Source: Lentisphaeria bacterium
GTDB lineage: Bacteria > Verrucomicrobiota > Lentisphaeria > Oligosphaerales > Oligosphaeraceae
DNA length: 55,594 bases
NCBI GenBank assembly: GCA_016303095.1
Contig: JAEDMH010000002.1
Coordinates: forward strand, 1 to 55,594
Reading direction: 5' to 3'
A program made the position numbers and the translations under genes. Below, in pieces: positions 34,972-43,501 of this stretch. Under the pieces are notes generated by a model. It was not told the DNA's origin, did not search any database, and worked only from the letters and a program-made list of their open reading frames with translations. Every line of letters starts with the position of its first letter. Position 1 is the stretch's first letter.

Positions 34972-37317
34972 CTAGGGATTCAGGTGGAATTGAAGATTCC
35001 GGAGGTAGTAGGTCAGTTCTTGGGCTTCGGTGGCCATGCCGATGCGAATGAGGGAGCAGGGTTCGTCGCCGGAGATGTAGATGGTGAATCGTTTCCACTG
35101 ATCCGTCACGCCATGGCAGTGGAAGCGGTTTTCCCGGGTGCCCTGCTTGGCATTTCCCGCCTGGAGCATATGCCATTTCTGGGCATTCACATCGTAGCAC
35201 GCCGGATCCACCATGATCTCGAAGGAGACCGCAATCAGATGGGAGGCTTGCTCCTCCGGCGTAAGGGTCAATTCCGGGAAGCTCCAATTGCTGTCCTGGG
35301 GGTTGGCCTTGATCCGGAAATCCGTGTAGACTTTCAGGGCCTGCTTTTCCTTGTCGTAGGAGAGAGTCTGGCGTCCTGCGCTGTTTTCCCGCCACCGTTC
35401 CCGGGTTTTCTCGCTGTCCAAGGTCACCGTGCGGAGATTTTCCACGAGAACCAGGGGCACGCGGATTTCGCTCAACGGATCCTTAGCATTCTTCAGACGG
35501 ATGGTGAAGGTGCTGGTCTCCCCCGGCACCAGCTCCAGAACCAATTCCCGTTCGCTGCGGGGAGGCAGGAGGATTTTCTCCGGCAAGGGCTTCTTCAGGG
35601 TCACGCCTTCCGGCAAGATGGCCACGGGCTGAAACTCCTGCTCCTGATCGTCCAGATTGGTCACCTGGAAGACGCATTCCCTGCCCTCCAGGAAATAGGC
35701 GAAGGAATTGTAATGGGGTTCCTTGGCCTTCCAGAAGGCATAGCGGAGAATCACCGGAGAAGCCTTCCGAGGCACCTTCCGGTAGGTCTCCGCCCCCTTC
35801 TTCAACGCCATGTTCCGGGTGGAGGAGTTCAGGGACTCCGGAGACAGCTGGTCCGCCGGGAAGACCCAATAGGCCAGCCCCTCCGGCAAGGGAAGAAATC
35901 CCCCTTGGCTCCCTAAGGCTTCCCCCGTCAGGGAAAATCCCTGGCCCGCCGGAAAACGGGAAATCTCCGCCCGGGCCTGAGAGCCCAGGTGGGAATCCTT
36001 GCCGGCATAGAAGACCACCACCCCCTCGCCATCCCCCACGAAGAGATGCTCCCAGGCAAGATCCGGAGAGGGAATGGCAGGATCGCCGACATACTCCTTG
36101 CCTGCCAGGAGATCCGCCGCAAAGGCGTAGCTGTGCAGGGAGCGCAGGGGAGTCCGATGGTAGTCCATCATGCCAAAATTGGAGTTGTTTTCCTGGAAGA
36201 AGGCCATGGTGAAGGGGAAGAAGCGGGCAATGCCCAGGGTCTTGGCCTCCACCCCATTGGCCACAATCCAGAGGGCACTCTGCATATCTTCCTCCACTTT
36301 AGGATGTTGGTTGTTCACCAAAGAGCTGTAGACCTGCGCATCCCGGGCATCCCGCCCCCGCTCCCAGGGCTTCCCGGATTCAGTGATCCACAGGGGCATC
36401 CACGCCTTCTCCGGATGGAAGGCCATGGCCCTCCGATATCCCTCCGTCCGCTCCCGCAGCTCTTCCGGAGGGCCATAGGCATGGAAGGCGAAGACATCGA
36501 GGGAATCCAGCATGTGGTTTTCCAGGCTTTGGGCAAGGGCGGGAGTGGGAGCCGGTTTGCAGAAGGCCGCTCCCCCCAGGAGGCACTCCGGACGCTCCCG
36601 CAGAGCCCAGGCTGTGGCGCGGATGGGGGCCAGAAATCCCTCCGACGGGATCTCCAGGCTGTCAAATTCATTCAGGGGCTGGACCATGACGGCGCTGGTT
36701 CTGCGGCTGTCATACATGGTCAGAACCGCCGTATCGAAATCCAGGAGGCTCTTGGGAAGGGCGGCGGGATTCTTGCGAATGGGGATGGGCTCCAGCCAGG
36801 AGGGGAAATTGGCGAAGGCGTAGGCGGCCTGGATATGGTGGTTGGCCATGCGCGCATAGAGCACATCCCTCCGGGAGAGATAGGTTCCCCGGGCGGGGTG
36901 GAGTTGATGGAAGGCGGCCCAATCCCGCACAAAAGAGATGTGGTGTCGTTCCAGAAAACGCAGGCAGCTTTCCTGGGCCTCCTCCGGAGCGGTGAGAAGG
37001 AGGGCCTCGATGGCAAAGAAGGGATCCGGGGCATGGGCAGGCTCCCTCAGGACAGAGAGACCGAAGACCTGCCGCGTCGCCGGGACATGCAATTCGTAGA
37101 AGCCTGCCGGGAGAGAAACCCTGATTGTCCCCTGCCCTTCCTGAACCCGAAAGGTCCCCCGGACAACCTGGCGACTTCCCCGCGCATCCGTGATCTCCCA
37201 GGGAATCTCCCCTCCCTCCGGCAGACCATGGACGGAAAACCGGTAGTCATGCTCCACCAGGGGAAGGGCGGAGAAGGAATCCGGAGTCCCCAGGGGAGCC
37301 AGAAGAGGCCGGTTCAC
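34972..37317 (-). CDS. GH39/clan A-like glycoside hydrolase
   Basis: The product is 781 residues if read from GTG 37317, which overlaps the upstream stop (GTGA). An N-terminal beta-sandwich (1-95) precedes a clan A barrel with the acid/base Glu in VMVQPLNEFDSLE and the nucleophile Glu in MPLWITESGKPW; HAYGPPEEL is a further barrel motif. The C-terminal part (about 510-781) holds two beta-sandwich domains, the last resembling a carbohydrate-binding module. It has no signal peptide and no ATG start. A run of ten A just upstream could place it in frame with the exported binding protein (37314-38351) by a -1 shift, giving an exported fusion. Confidence 0.75.
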   Translation of the reverse strand: MNRPLLAPLGTPDSFSALPLVEHDYRFSVHGLPEGGEIPWEITDARGSRQVVRGTFRVQEGQGTIRVSLPAGFYELHVPATRQVFGLSVLREPAHAPDPFFAIEALLLTAPEEAQESCLRFLERHHISFVRDWAAFHQLHPARGTYLSRRDVLYARMANHHIQAAYAFANFPSWLEPIPIRKNPAALPKSLLDFDTAVLTMYDSRRTSAVMVQPLNEFDSLEIPSEGFLAPIRATAWALRERPECLLGGAAFCKPAPTPALAQSLENHMLDSLDVFAFHAYGPPEELRERTEGYRRAMAFHPEKAWMPLWITESGKPWERGRDARDAQVYSSLVNNQHPKVEEDMQSALWIVANGVEAKTLGIARFFPFTMAFFQENNSNFGMMDYHRTPLRSLHSYAFAADLLAGKEYVGDPAIPSPDLAWEHLFVGDGEGVVVFYAGKDSHLGSQARAEISRFPAGQGFSLTGEALGSQGGFLPLPEGLAYWVFPADQLSPESLNSSTRNMALKKGAETYRKVPRKASPVILRYAFWKAKEPHYNSFAYFLEGRECVFQVTNLDDQEQEFQPVAILPEGVTLKKPLPEKILLPPRSERELVLELVPGETSTFTIRLKNAKDPLSEIRVPLVLVENLRTVTLDSEKTRERWRENSAGRQTLSYDKEKQALKVYTDFRIKANPQDSNWSFPELTLTPEEQASHLIAVSFEIMVDPACYDVNAQKWHMLQAGNAKQGTRENRFHCHGVTDQWKRFTIYISGDEPCSLIRIGMATEAQELTYYLRNLQFHLNP

Positions 37318-38351
37318 ATCCTTTTTTTTTTGCCAAGAAAAAGGATTTCCTTTCCCTCAGCATCCAGACATTGGAAGTTCTTCACCCATACCGTGAGTCC
37401 CGGCTGGGAACTGGAGAAGGAGAACTGCCAGTATTTCAATGCCTCCCGCTCCACGGCGGGATGGTCCAGCTTGACGGTGACGCTCTGCCAGACCTCCGGG
37501 GCGGAAACCTTGAAGGTGCAGTGAATGTTCTTCTTCTGACTCTGGCTGTAGAGCAGCACATGGGAGAAGAACCGGGCTTCGGGGGCGGCATGATAGCGGA
37601 TGTCGAAGCGGAGGGCATGGACCCGGGCGAAGGCCCCGGCGGGAATGTGGCAGAGGGGATACATCTCCTTCGCCCCCTCACCGGTCTCAAAGCGCATCGC
37701 CCCCTCCTCCAGAGAGCAGGCGCTCCCTTCGGGAAAAGCCCGCCACTGGCTCTCCTCCAAGAAATCCACAGGGGAGGGCACCTCCACTTTCACCTTGTCC
37801 TCCCCCGAAGGAGCGACAGGGGCGCTTTCCGTTTCCGAAGCGTTCTCCCCCAGCACCCTGCCCTGGGCATCCAGGCATTGGAGATTCTTCACCCAAACGG
37901 CGAGCCCAGGCTGGGAACTGGAAAAGGAAAACTGCCAGTGCTTCAACGCCTCCCGCTCCACGGCGGGATGCTCCAGCTTGACCGTGACGGTCTGCCAGAC
38001 CTCCGGGGCGGAAATCTTGAAGGTGAAGTGAATGTTCTTCTTCTGGCTCTGGCTATAGAGCAGCACATGGGAGAAGAACCGGGCATCGGGAGCGCCTTGA
38101 TAGCGGATGTCAAAGCGGAGGGCATGCACCTCCCCCAATTCCCCGGCGGCAACGCGGCAAAGGGGATAGATCTCCTTCGCCCCAGGACCGGTCTCAAAGC
38201 GCAAGGCCCCCTCCTCCAGAGAACAGGCGCTCCCCTCGGGAATGGCCCGCCACGCAGAAAGGGATTGCCACTCCTCCCCCCCCGCACCCCAGGCTTGCAG
38301 GCACAGGAGTGCCAGGAGCCAGAATTTGACAAAAATGGACAGCTTCCCCAT
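37314..38351 (-). CDS. Exported protein with two tandem carbohydrate-binding-like domains
   Basis: This 345-residue protein has a signal peptide (MGKLSIFVKFWLLALLCLQAWG). Two nearly identical domains of about 130 residues follow (about 24-155 and 190-330). Each starts WRAxPEGSACSLEEGAxRFE and ends HWQFSFSSSQPGL plus VWVKNxQCLD. The fold is probably a beta-sandwich, as in galactose-binding modules; this is inference. It ends GKKKRM just after an A10 run. AGGAGGGA precedes ATG 38351. The DNA copies (about 37345-37740 and 37868-38265) are also very similar, so the duplication is recent. Confidence 0.7.
   Translation of the reverse strand: MGKLSIFVKFWLLALLCLQAWGAGGEEWQSLSAWRAIPEGSACSLEEGALRFETGPGAKEIYPLCRVAAGELGEVHALRFDIRYQGAPDARFFSHVLLYSQSQKKNIHFTFKISAPEVWQTVTVKLEHPAVEREALKHWQFSFSSSQPGLAVWVKNLQCLDAQGRVLGENASETESAPVAPSGEDKVKVEVPSPVDFLEESQWRAFPEGSACSLEEGAMRFETGEGAKEMYPLCHIPAGAFARVHALRFDIRYHAAPEARFFSHVLLYSQSQKKNIHCTFKVSAPEVWQSVTVKLDHPAVEREALKYWQFSFSSSQPGLTVWVKNFQCLDAEGKEILFLGKKKRM
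37322..37331 (-). promoter_or_regulatory. A10 homopolymer, candidate -1 frameshift or transcriptional slippage site
   Basis: On the minus strand GGC-AAA-AAA-AAA-AGG-ATG-TGA ends the upstream frame. A one-base backward slip reads AAA-AAG-GAT-GTG-AAC and enters the downstream frame, which stays open upstream of its GTG. The A-AAA-AAG element is the dnaX-type slippery heptamer. Addition of one A to the transcript would have the same effect. Confidence 0.5.
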
Positions 38352-38370
38352 TCTCTTCCCTCCTGTGGAA

Positions 38371-39156
38371 TCAGTTTGGCCAGGCCAGGGTGGGGCTGTT
38401 GGGATTGGGATCCGCCCCATACAGCACGATCAACTGCTCTTTCAGGTAGCCGCGAACATCCAGAGCCTCCGCATGACCATCGGCCATGAGGAAGTTGGGT
38501 CTGTAGTGATGACGCATCATCCCCTCGTAGAGATTCACGAACTTGGTGCCGGCCACCATGGCATCCCGATCCGCCAGTTCAACGGGCCCCTCCGAGTACA
38601 TCCCCTGACGATAGGCCAGGATGTTGCTGCCGTCGCTGCCTCCCTGGGAATCCGTCGCCACCATCACCCGGGTGGGCTGGCGGCAGGAGGTGATGCGGCG
38701 GGGGCGGTAATACAGATTGACATCCGCCGGATTGGCCTTGTAGATGCCTCCCAGCCGCTTGTTGGCACAATAGCCCAGCACCTTCGACTTGCCTCCCTCG
38801 GTGAACTTCAAGTCGCTGGACTGGCAGGGGCAGTACAACAGCTTGGGCGTCTTCTCCTCGTAGGTGGAGTTAAAGTCGTCGCTCCCCAGAGAAGTCAGAG
38901 TCTCGAAGAAGTTGTACTTGGTCTTGGCTACCTTGTCCTTGTAGTATTCCGCATTGGCGGGGGGAACGTAGTCGTCGTTGTCGGCGGAATACATGACCAC
39001 GGCGTATCCGATTTGCTTCAGATTGGAGGTGCAATGGATGTCCCGGGCCTTTTGGCGTGCCTTGCTCAAGGCAGGCAGGAGCATGGCGGCAAGGATGGCG
39101 ATGATGGCGATGACCACCAGGAGTTCAATCAACGTGAAACATTTGGCACTCTTCAT
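38371..39156 (-). CDS. Pseudopilin, H-X9-DG family (copy 3)
   Basis: The product has 261 residues. The leader MKSAKC precedes FTLIELLVVIAIIAILAAML, then LPALSKARQKARDIHCTSNLK. The signature HHYRPNFLMADGHAEAL fits H-X9-DG. Beyond the N-terminal 50 residues it is unlike copies 1 and 2. It sits inside a carbohydrate operon: 42 bp after the cupin gene and 19 bp before the exported binding protein. A role as an envelope component of glycan capture is plausible but not shown. ATG 39156 follows AGGGAGAGAGT. Confidence 0.88.
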   Translation of the reverse strand: MKSAKCFTLIELLVVIAIIAILAAMLLPALSKARQKARDIHCTSNLKQIGYAVVMYSADNDDYVPPANAEYYKDKVAKTKYNFFETLTSLGSDDFNSTYEEKTPKLLYCPCQSSDLKFTEGGKSKVLGYCANKRLGGIYKANPADVNLYYRPRRITSCRQPTRVMVATDSQGGSDGSNILAYRQGMYSEGPVELADRDAMVAGTKFVNLYEGMMRHHYRPNFLMADGHAEALDVRGYLKEQLIVLYGADPNPNSPTLAWPN

Positions 39157-39197
39157 ACTCTCTCCCTTGTTTTGGTAACTCATGCAGTTTCTGTTGG

Positions 39198-40403
39198 TTA
39201 TCCGCGAAATTGCCGAATCCAGTCCGGGTTTTCGGGCCCGAAATGCTTCAGCATGACGATGGGGTCACAGGAGGACAGGTTGACGATGGTCACGCCGGCC
39301 TGGGCCGCCTGTTCCGAGACGAAATATTCATCGCAGGTCAGTTGTCCGTATCGGATGAGAGAGGGGGTTTCCAGGGGCATTCCGTTCAGGGTGCCGTGTC
39401 CCTGCATCATGATGAGGCCATAGGCCGCCCCGTCCTTGACCACGGCCGTCTGCCCCGGCAGGATGGTGAGTTCCTTGGCGGAGACCGCCGGGGATTTGTA
39501 GCAGACCCAGCGATCCACCGCCCCCTCCGTCTTCTGAAGATTCTCCACGGGACGCATGAAGCGATGCTTTCCGAACTCCGGATCCACGTTCAGCTCCCAG
39601 TCCATGTTGGAGATGAGATAGTCGAAATCCCCGATTTTCTCCGGGGGGCAGTTTTTCCAGAGGAGGGCCTCGTCGATCAGCTGGTCGTCCACCAGGCTCT
39701 GCCACATGGCGTAGACATCGCTGGCCACCTGGGGTTCATAGGTGCAGAGGCTGCCGGGGGCGTGGAGGACGCCGGGGGGCACATCCCAGCCGGTTCCCGG
39801 CTCCAGGCGATAGGCCTTGGAGAGGCTGGTGATTTTGTTGTCTCCCTGGGTGAACTTCTTCAGGCACTCCTTCACCTGCTCCTTGGTGGTTCCCGGTTCG
39901 AAGCCGAAGAAGGTGTAGGGGAAGTGTCCACCGTGATTGTTCAATTGGGGAGGGAAGTAGTAGCACTCCGGCTTTCCCCGCTCTCCCACCAGCTTGGCGT
40001 GCTGGTCCATGTGGTGGATATGATGGGGCAAGGGACCCAGATTGTCGAAGAACTTGGAGTAGACGGGCCAGGCGTGATAGGCATTCCAGAGGCGCTCTCC
40101 CAGCAGCTCCGCCCCCAGCTCCTCCACCGCCTCGGTCAGGGGAATCCGCTCCTCGTCCTCCGTGACCAAATGGCTGATGCCCTCGTTTTTGCCGGTGAGG
40201 GGGCCATTGTCCGCGGGGGTGGTGCACCCCAGCCAGCGTTCGTCGATGCCTCCCCGGGCGCTTCCCAAGGCATAGTAGTCATCCGGATGGAGTTTGATGC
40301 GTCGTCCGGGGATGCAGAAGGAGCGGGGCACCCAGTTGGGGGCCAGGCGGAAGATGCCTCCGCCCTGGGTGAAGGCGGCTCTGATTTTTTTGGCGTTGCT
40401 CAT
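39198..40403 (-). CDS. Cupin protein related to class I mannose-6-phosphate isomerase
   Basis: The product has 401 residues. The metal-binding cupin motif is LPHHIHHMDQHAKLV, later followed by GWDVPPGVLHAPGS, the usual second histidine strand. A C-terminal second cupin half contains LPGQTAVVKDGAAYGLIMM. It lacks the full PMI helical domain, so sugar isomerase activity is inferred only from the family. AGGAGG lies 9 bp before ATG 40403, and its start overlaps the stop of the preceding hydrolase (ATGA). Confidence 0.75.
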   Translation of the reverse strand: MSNAKKIRAAFTQGGGIFRLAPNWVPRSFCIPGRRIKLHPDDYYALGSARGGIDERWLGCTTPADNGPLTGKNEGISHLVTEDEERIPLTEAVEELGAELLGERLWNAYHAWPVYSKFFDNLGPLPHHIHHMDQHAKLVGERGKPECYYFPPQLNNHGGHFPYTFFGFEPGTTKEQVKECLKKFTQGDNKITSLSKAYRLEPGTGWDVPPGVLHAPGSLCTYEPQVASDVYAMWQSLVDDQLIDEALLWKNCPPEKIGDFDYLISNMDWELNVDPEFGKHRFMRPVENLQKTEGAVDRWVCYKSPAVSAKELTILPGQTAVVKDGAAYGLIMMQGHGTLNGMPLETPSLIRYGQLTCDEYFVSEQAAQAGVTIVNLSSCDPIVMLKHFGPENPDWIRQFRG

Positions 40404-42439
40404 GGTTGTTCCTCCTCGGGTTGGATATGGAAAAATTCACCGTAAGGCAAAGCGTCCAGGGAGAGCTGGAGAATTCCCGCCTCCCATTGCACCGGGAGGC
40501 TTGCCCCATCGGAGATGCGGGTCACTGTTCGGGGCTTTTGGGGGCAGCGGAGGGACACTTTCACCGGTCCCAGGGGAATCACCGGGAACTCATCCTGTTG
40601 ATTCACGAGACAAAGCAGGCTCTCCTTTCCCCGTTCCAGCCGCGTGATTTCCACGGATTCCGGCAGATTCCGGGAATCCACCAGGTACTCCGGCAAAAAC
40701 TCCCCGTAGACTCTCTTGAGAAAATCCTGCTGGGTGGGGAAGCGTTTCATGGCGATGGGGGCCGCCATCCAGAGAACCCGTCCCTTGCCATAGGGATGGA
40801 GGGTCACTGCCGGATAGGGGCTAGGCTGGCTGGCGGGAGGATTGGAGTGAATGGAGGCGTAGTGGACGGGGTCGAAGGCGGGAAAGTCCGGAAAGGTCAG
40901 GAAGCTGCGGATCTCCGTCTCCGGCCGGGCGGTCACCAGGGGCGCCCTGCCCTCCGCCAACACCAGCTCCTTCCCCGTGTAGGTAATCTGGTCGGAGTCC
41001 TTCCCGGTGTAATCCACCCCAAAGAGGTCGGCCAGGGCAAAGTTGCCGGAGGAGTTGCCCTGGGTGTCGTAGAGGGAGGCGGCGCCCGTGGCAATCAGGG
41101 TGCCTCCCTGGGCCACAAAGGCGCGGATTCTCTCCCCCTCCTCCGGAGAGAGATAGGCCGCCTGAGGCAGGATGATGCACGCCAAGCCGGAAAAATCCTG
41201 ACTCCGGTCGGTCAGCACTTTCCAAGGCGCGTGCAGACGGTTCAGCACCTCGGCGCTGCCCAGACACTCCTCCAAGACCGCGTTCCGACGGGACTCCATG
41301 TTGTTGGCCCGCCCCCCGTCGTACCCCCAAAACGCCTTGCCGTTGATCCGCCGATCCACGCAGCTGGCCATGGAGAAGTAGATGCCGACGGAGGCGGCGA
41401 TACGCCCCTGGAGCCCCTCCACGGCACGCCGGAAGGGAGCCAGTCTTTCGTTGATCCGCCCCAGCCGGGAATAGAAGGATTCCACCAGGGAGCCGTCCGG
41501 ATTGATGGCGTCGATAAAGCAGTAGGCGCCGCCGTTGGCCAGGGTGGTCAGGGCGCTCAAAAAGAGCTCCTCCTCCGACTTGCCCGTGGTGTGGTCGTGC
41601 AAATCCACGCACCGGGAAGTCATGAATTCGAAGGGAGGCACCCGGGTGTAGGCGTCGAAGACCTTGGTGGCGAAACGCTGCTGAAGCTTGCTCCCGTAAA
41701 AGTCCCCGCTGGCGTAGTCGGAGGCCTCGGCGATGCCAGAGGACTGGCCCAGATACCATCCGTGAAGCACCGGGGAAAACTGGTGCACCACCGAAAGTCC
41801 CGGCTTCAGGGATTTGGCGTATTCCGTCAGGCGACGCCCAAACTCCGCCATGGAACGCTCCCGGAAGCGCTGAAAGCGAACCCAATGGGGATCGCTCCAA
41901 TCCATGGTCTCCGGAAACGGCTCCCCAAAGGCTTTCTGGCAGGCGGGACAGCAGCACACCGAGGGCCAGAAGGTCATGTCCAGAAAAAGCCCCTCCACAG
42001 GATATTGGAGAATCTCCCGGATCTGCGCCTTGTAGAAGGCCTCCGCCTCCGGATGGTTGGGACAGGTGAAGTGATAGCGTCCGTCGTGATCCACCCCCGC
42101 ATTGTCCACAATCCGGGCCTGGGGAAAACGACGGGCGCAGTCGTTGTGGTAGGTGACGGTGTAGTAGGCCAGGGGAGTGATCCCCGCTTGACGCAACAGG
42201 GCCACCACCTCCCCGAAGGCGTCCCGCCCCTGCAAGCCGCCATGGAAATGCCCCACCTTTGTGGGATAGTAGCAGTTTCCATTGTGGTCGCAGGCGTAGA
42301 CCATGGAGGACTCCACCCCCGAAAGACGCACCATGCGCACATACTCCTCCGGGGAAAACCGGCTCATGTACTCCGGTTTCTCGTCGGTGATGTGGTTGTC
42401 AATCAACAACCGGGAATAGCACTGTTGCAATGTAGACAT
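40400..42439 (-). CDS. GHL6-like glycosyl hydrolase with beta-galactosidase trimerisation-like domain
   Basis: The product has 679 residues and no signal peptide. The N-terminal barrel matches the hypothetical glycosyl hydrolase 6 pattern (fucosidase-like): YACDHNGNCYYPTKVGHFH, AYYTVTYHNDCARRFPQ, GLFLDMTFWPSVCCCPACQKAF (candidate nucleophile Asp). The middle has SEEELFLSALTTLANGG. From about 385 there is a GATase-like domain (IILPQAAYLSPEEGERIRAF, GGTLIATG) as in GH42 middle domains, then a small beta domain. It is first gene of the long minus-strand operon, divergent from AraC. Confidence 0.75.
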   Translation of the reverse strand: MSTLQQCYSRLLIDNHITDEKPEYMSRFSPEEYVRMVRLSGVESSMVYACDHNGNCYYPTKVGHFHGGLQGRDAFGEVVALLRQAGITPLAYYTVTYHNDCARRFPQARIVDNAGVDHDGRYHFTCPNHPEAEAFYKAQIREILQYPVEGLFLDMTFWPSVCCCPACQKAFGEPFPETMDWSDPHWVRFQRFRERSMAEFGRRLTEYAKSLKPGLSVVHQFSPVLHGWYLGQSSGIAEASDYASGDFYGSKLQQRFATKVFDAYTRVPPFEFMTSRCVDLHDHTTGKSEEELFLSALTTLANGGAYCFIDAINPDGSLVESFYSRLGRINERLAPFRRAVEGLQGRIAASVGIYFSMASCVDRRINGKAFWGYDGGRANNMESRRNAVLEECLGSAEVLNRLHAPWKVLTDRSQDFSGLACIILPQAAYLSPEEGERIRAFVAQGGTLIATGAASLYDTQGNSSGNFALADLFGVDYTGKDSDQITYTGKELVLAEGRAPLVTARPETEIRSFLTFPDFPAFDPVHYASIHSNPPASQPSPYPAVTLHPYGKGRVLWMAAPIAMKRFPTQQDFLKRVYGEFLPEYLVDSRNLPESVEITRLERGKESLLCLVNQQDEFPVIPLGPVKVSLRCPQKPRTVTRISDGASLPVQWEAGILQLSLDALPYGEFFHIQPEEEQP

Positions 42440-42455
42440 GAAAAATCGACGCTTT

Positions 42456-42484
42456 TTGTATGGGGTTCCGCTGTTGCTTATATT
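42456..42484 (+). promoter_or_regulatory. Sigma-70-like promoter for AraC regulator
   Basis: TTGTAT (42456-42461), 17 bp, then TATATT (42479-42484). The start point would fall near 42491, downstream of an ATG at 42485, which argues for translation from ATG 42542. Confidence 0.5.
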
Positions 42485-42505
42485 ATGGATGGAAAACCCG
42501 TTGAA
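42477..42505 (-). promoter_or_regulatory. Sigma-70-like promoter for the minus-strand glycan operon
   Basis: On the minus strand TTCAAC (42505-42500) is separated by 17 bp from TATAAG (42482-42477). Transcription would start near 42470, about 30 nt before ATG 42439. Its -10 overlaps that of the divergent araC-type gene. Confidence 0.55.
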
Positions 42506-42541
42506 CCCAATAACACAATTACGACATTTATAGCACAGTCA

Positions 42542-43501
42542 ATGCCTCTTGATGAAAAAATCCATTTCTGCCCCTCCTTTGGCCCGGTGTTTCACGGCAA
42601 ATGGAGCCCCGGGTATGTGGAGTCCAATCGGCGCATCTATGATTTCGAGCTGGTCTACTTCGCCGCTGGAACCACCAGGGTCATCACCCCCGGCGCCGCC
42701 TTCTCCTGCCGGGCGGGCAGCGTCATCCTCATCCCCCCCGACCTGGTGCATTGCTCCGTGGCTGTGGACGAAGTGGAGCGCTGGTGCATCCACTTCGACT
42801 GGTTTTCCGACTGCCGGGGCCCCCGGGGCCTTTCCGATGTCTTCGTCTATACGGACAGCCAGACCCCCTTCCGGCCGGAGCTGTGCGCCTCCGCCCCAGA
42901 GGGCCTCTCCTTCCCCATGACCGCCGGGGCGGATCCTTCCCTCCTCCCTCTCATCCGAGGCTACTTCCAGCACACCCAGACCCATGCCCACCCTCTGACC
43001 CGCCAGGGACAGCTCCTCCTGATTCTGGGGACCATCCTGGAACAGACCGAGAGCATCCCCGCTCCCCGCCCCATCAACCAGCTGGCTCTGGTGGCCAAGA
43101 ATCGAATCGACGAGAAGTGCCGGGATTTCTCCCTGACGGTCTCCCAGATCGCCCGGGAAATGCATGTCACCGGCAACCACCTCTCCCGACTGTTCAAACT
43201 CCAATTCGGATGCTCCATCACAGATTATATCGCCCAAAAGCGAATGGGACGCATCCGGGAAATTCTCTCCGACCCCACGCTCTCCATCGGAGAGGTGGCC
43301 AGCCGATGCGGCTTCGCCGACGCCAACTATTTCTGCCGCTTCTTCCGAAGGCAAACCGGGATCTCTCCCGGCGCCTACCGAAAGCAGTCCAGCGGAGTCT
43401 TCTCTCCCCCCTGTCCCGGCCTATGGGCTAAAAATCCGGACGGCCCTTCAGGCGACGGCAAAGGGTACGCCAGGCCATCTTGGGAAGACGATACTCCGTA
43501 A
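42542..43501 (+). CDS. AraC-family transcriptional regulator (operon-linked, 1)
   Basis: The product has 319 residues. An N-terminal cupin sensor domain (FELVYFAAGTTRV, SVILIPPDLVHCS) is followed by two HTH motifs: LTVSQIAREMHVTGNHLSRL with FKLQFGCSITDYI, then LSIGEVASRCGFADANYFCRFFRR with TGISPGAYR. It is transcribed away from the eight-gene glycan operon and probably activates it in response to a sugar. An in-frame ATG at 42485 is disfavoured by the promoter position. The last 74 bp overlap the tail of the convergent GH2 gene. Confidence 0.9.
   Translation: MPLDEKIHFCPSFGPVFHGKWSPGYVESNRRIYDFELVYFAAGTTRVITPGAAFSCRAGSVILIPPDLVHCSVAVDEVERWCIHFDWFSDCRGPRGLSDVFVYTDSQTPFRPELCASAPEGLSFPMTAGADPSLLPLIRGYFQHTQTHAHPLTRQGQLLLILGTILEQTESIPAPRPINQLALVAKNRIDEKCRDFSLTVSQIAREMHVTGNHLSRLFKLQFGCSITDYIAQKRMGRIREILSDPTLSIGEVASRCGFADANYFCRFFRRQTGISPGAYRKQSSGVFSPPCPGLWAKNPDGPSGDGKGYARPSWEDDTP

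Noticed and set aside
40406..42541. Upstream extension of the AraC frame over the divergent hydrolase gene
   Set aside because: It is antisense shadow of the GHL6-like gene; AraC homology begins only after about 42550 and a promoter lies at 42456-42484.
42485..42541. Earlier ATG (42485) for the AraC gene
   Set aside because: The candidate -10 TATATT ends at 42484, so this ATG would lie upstream of the transcript start.
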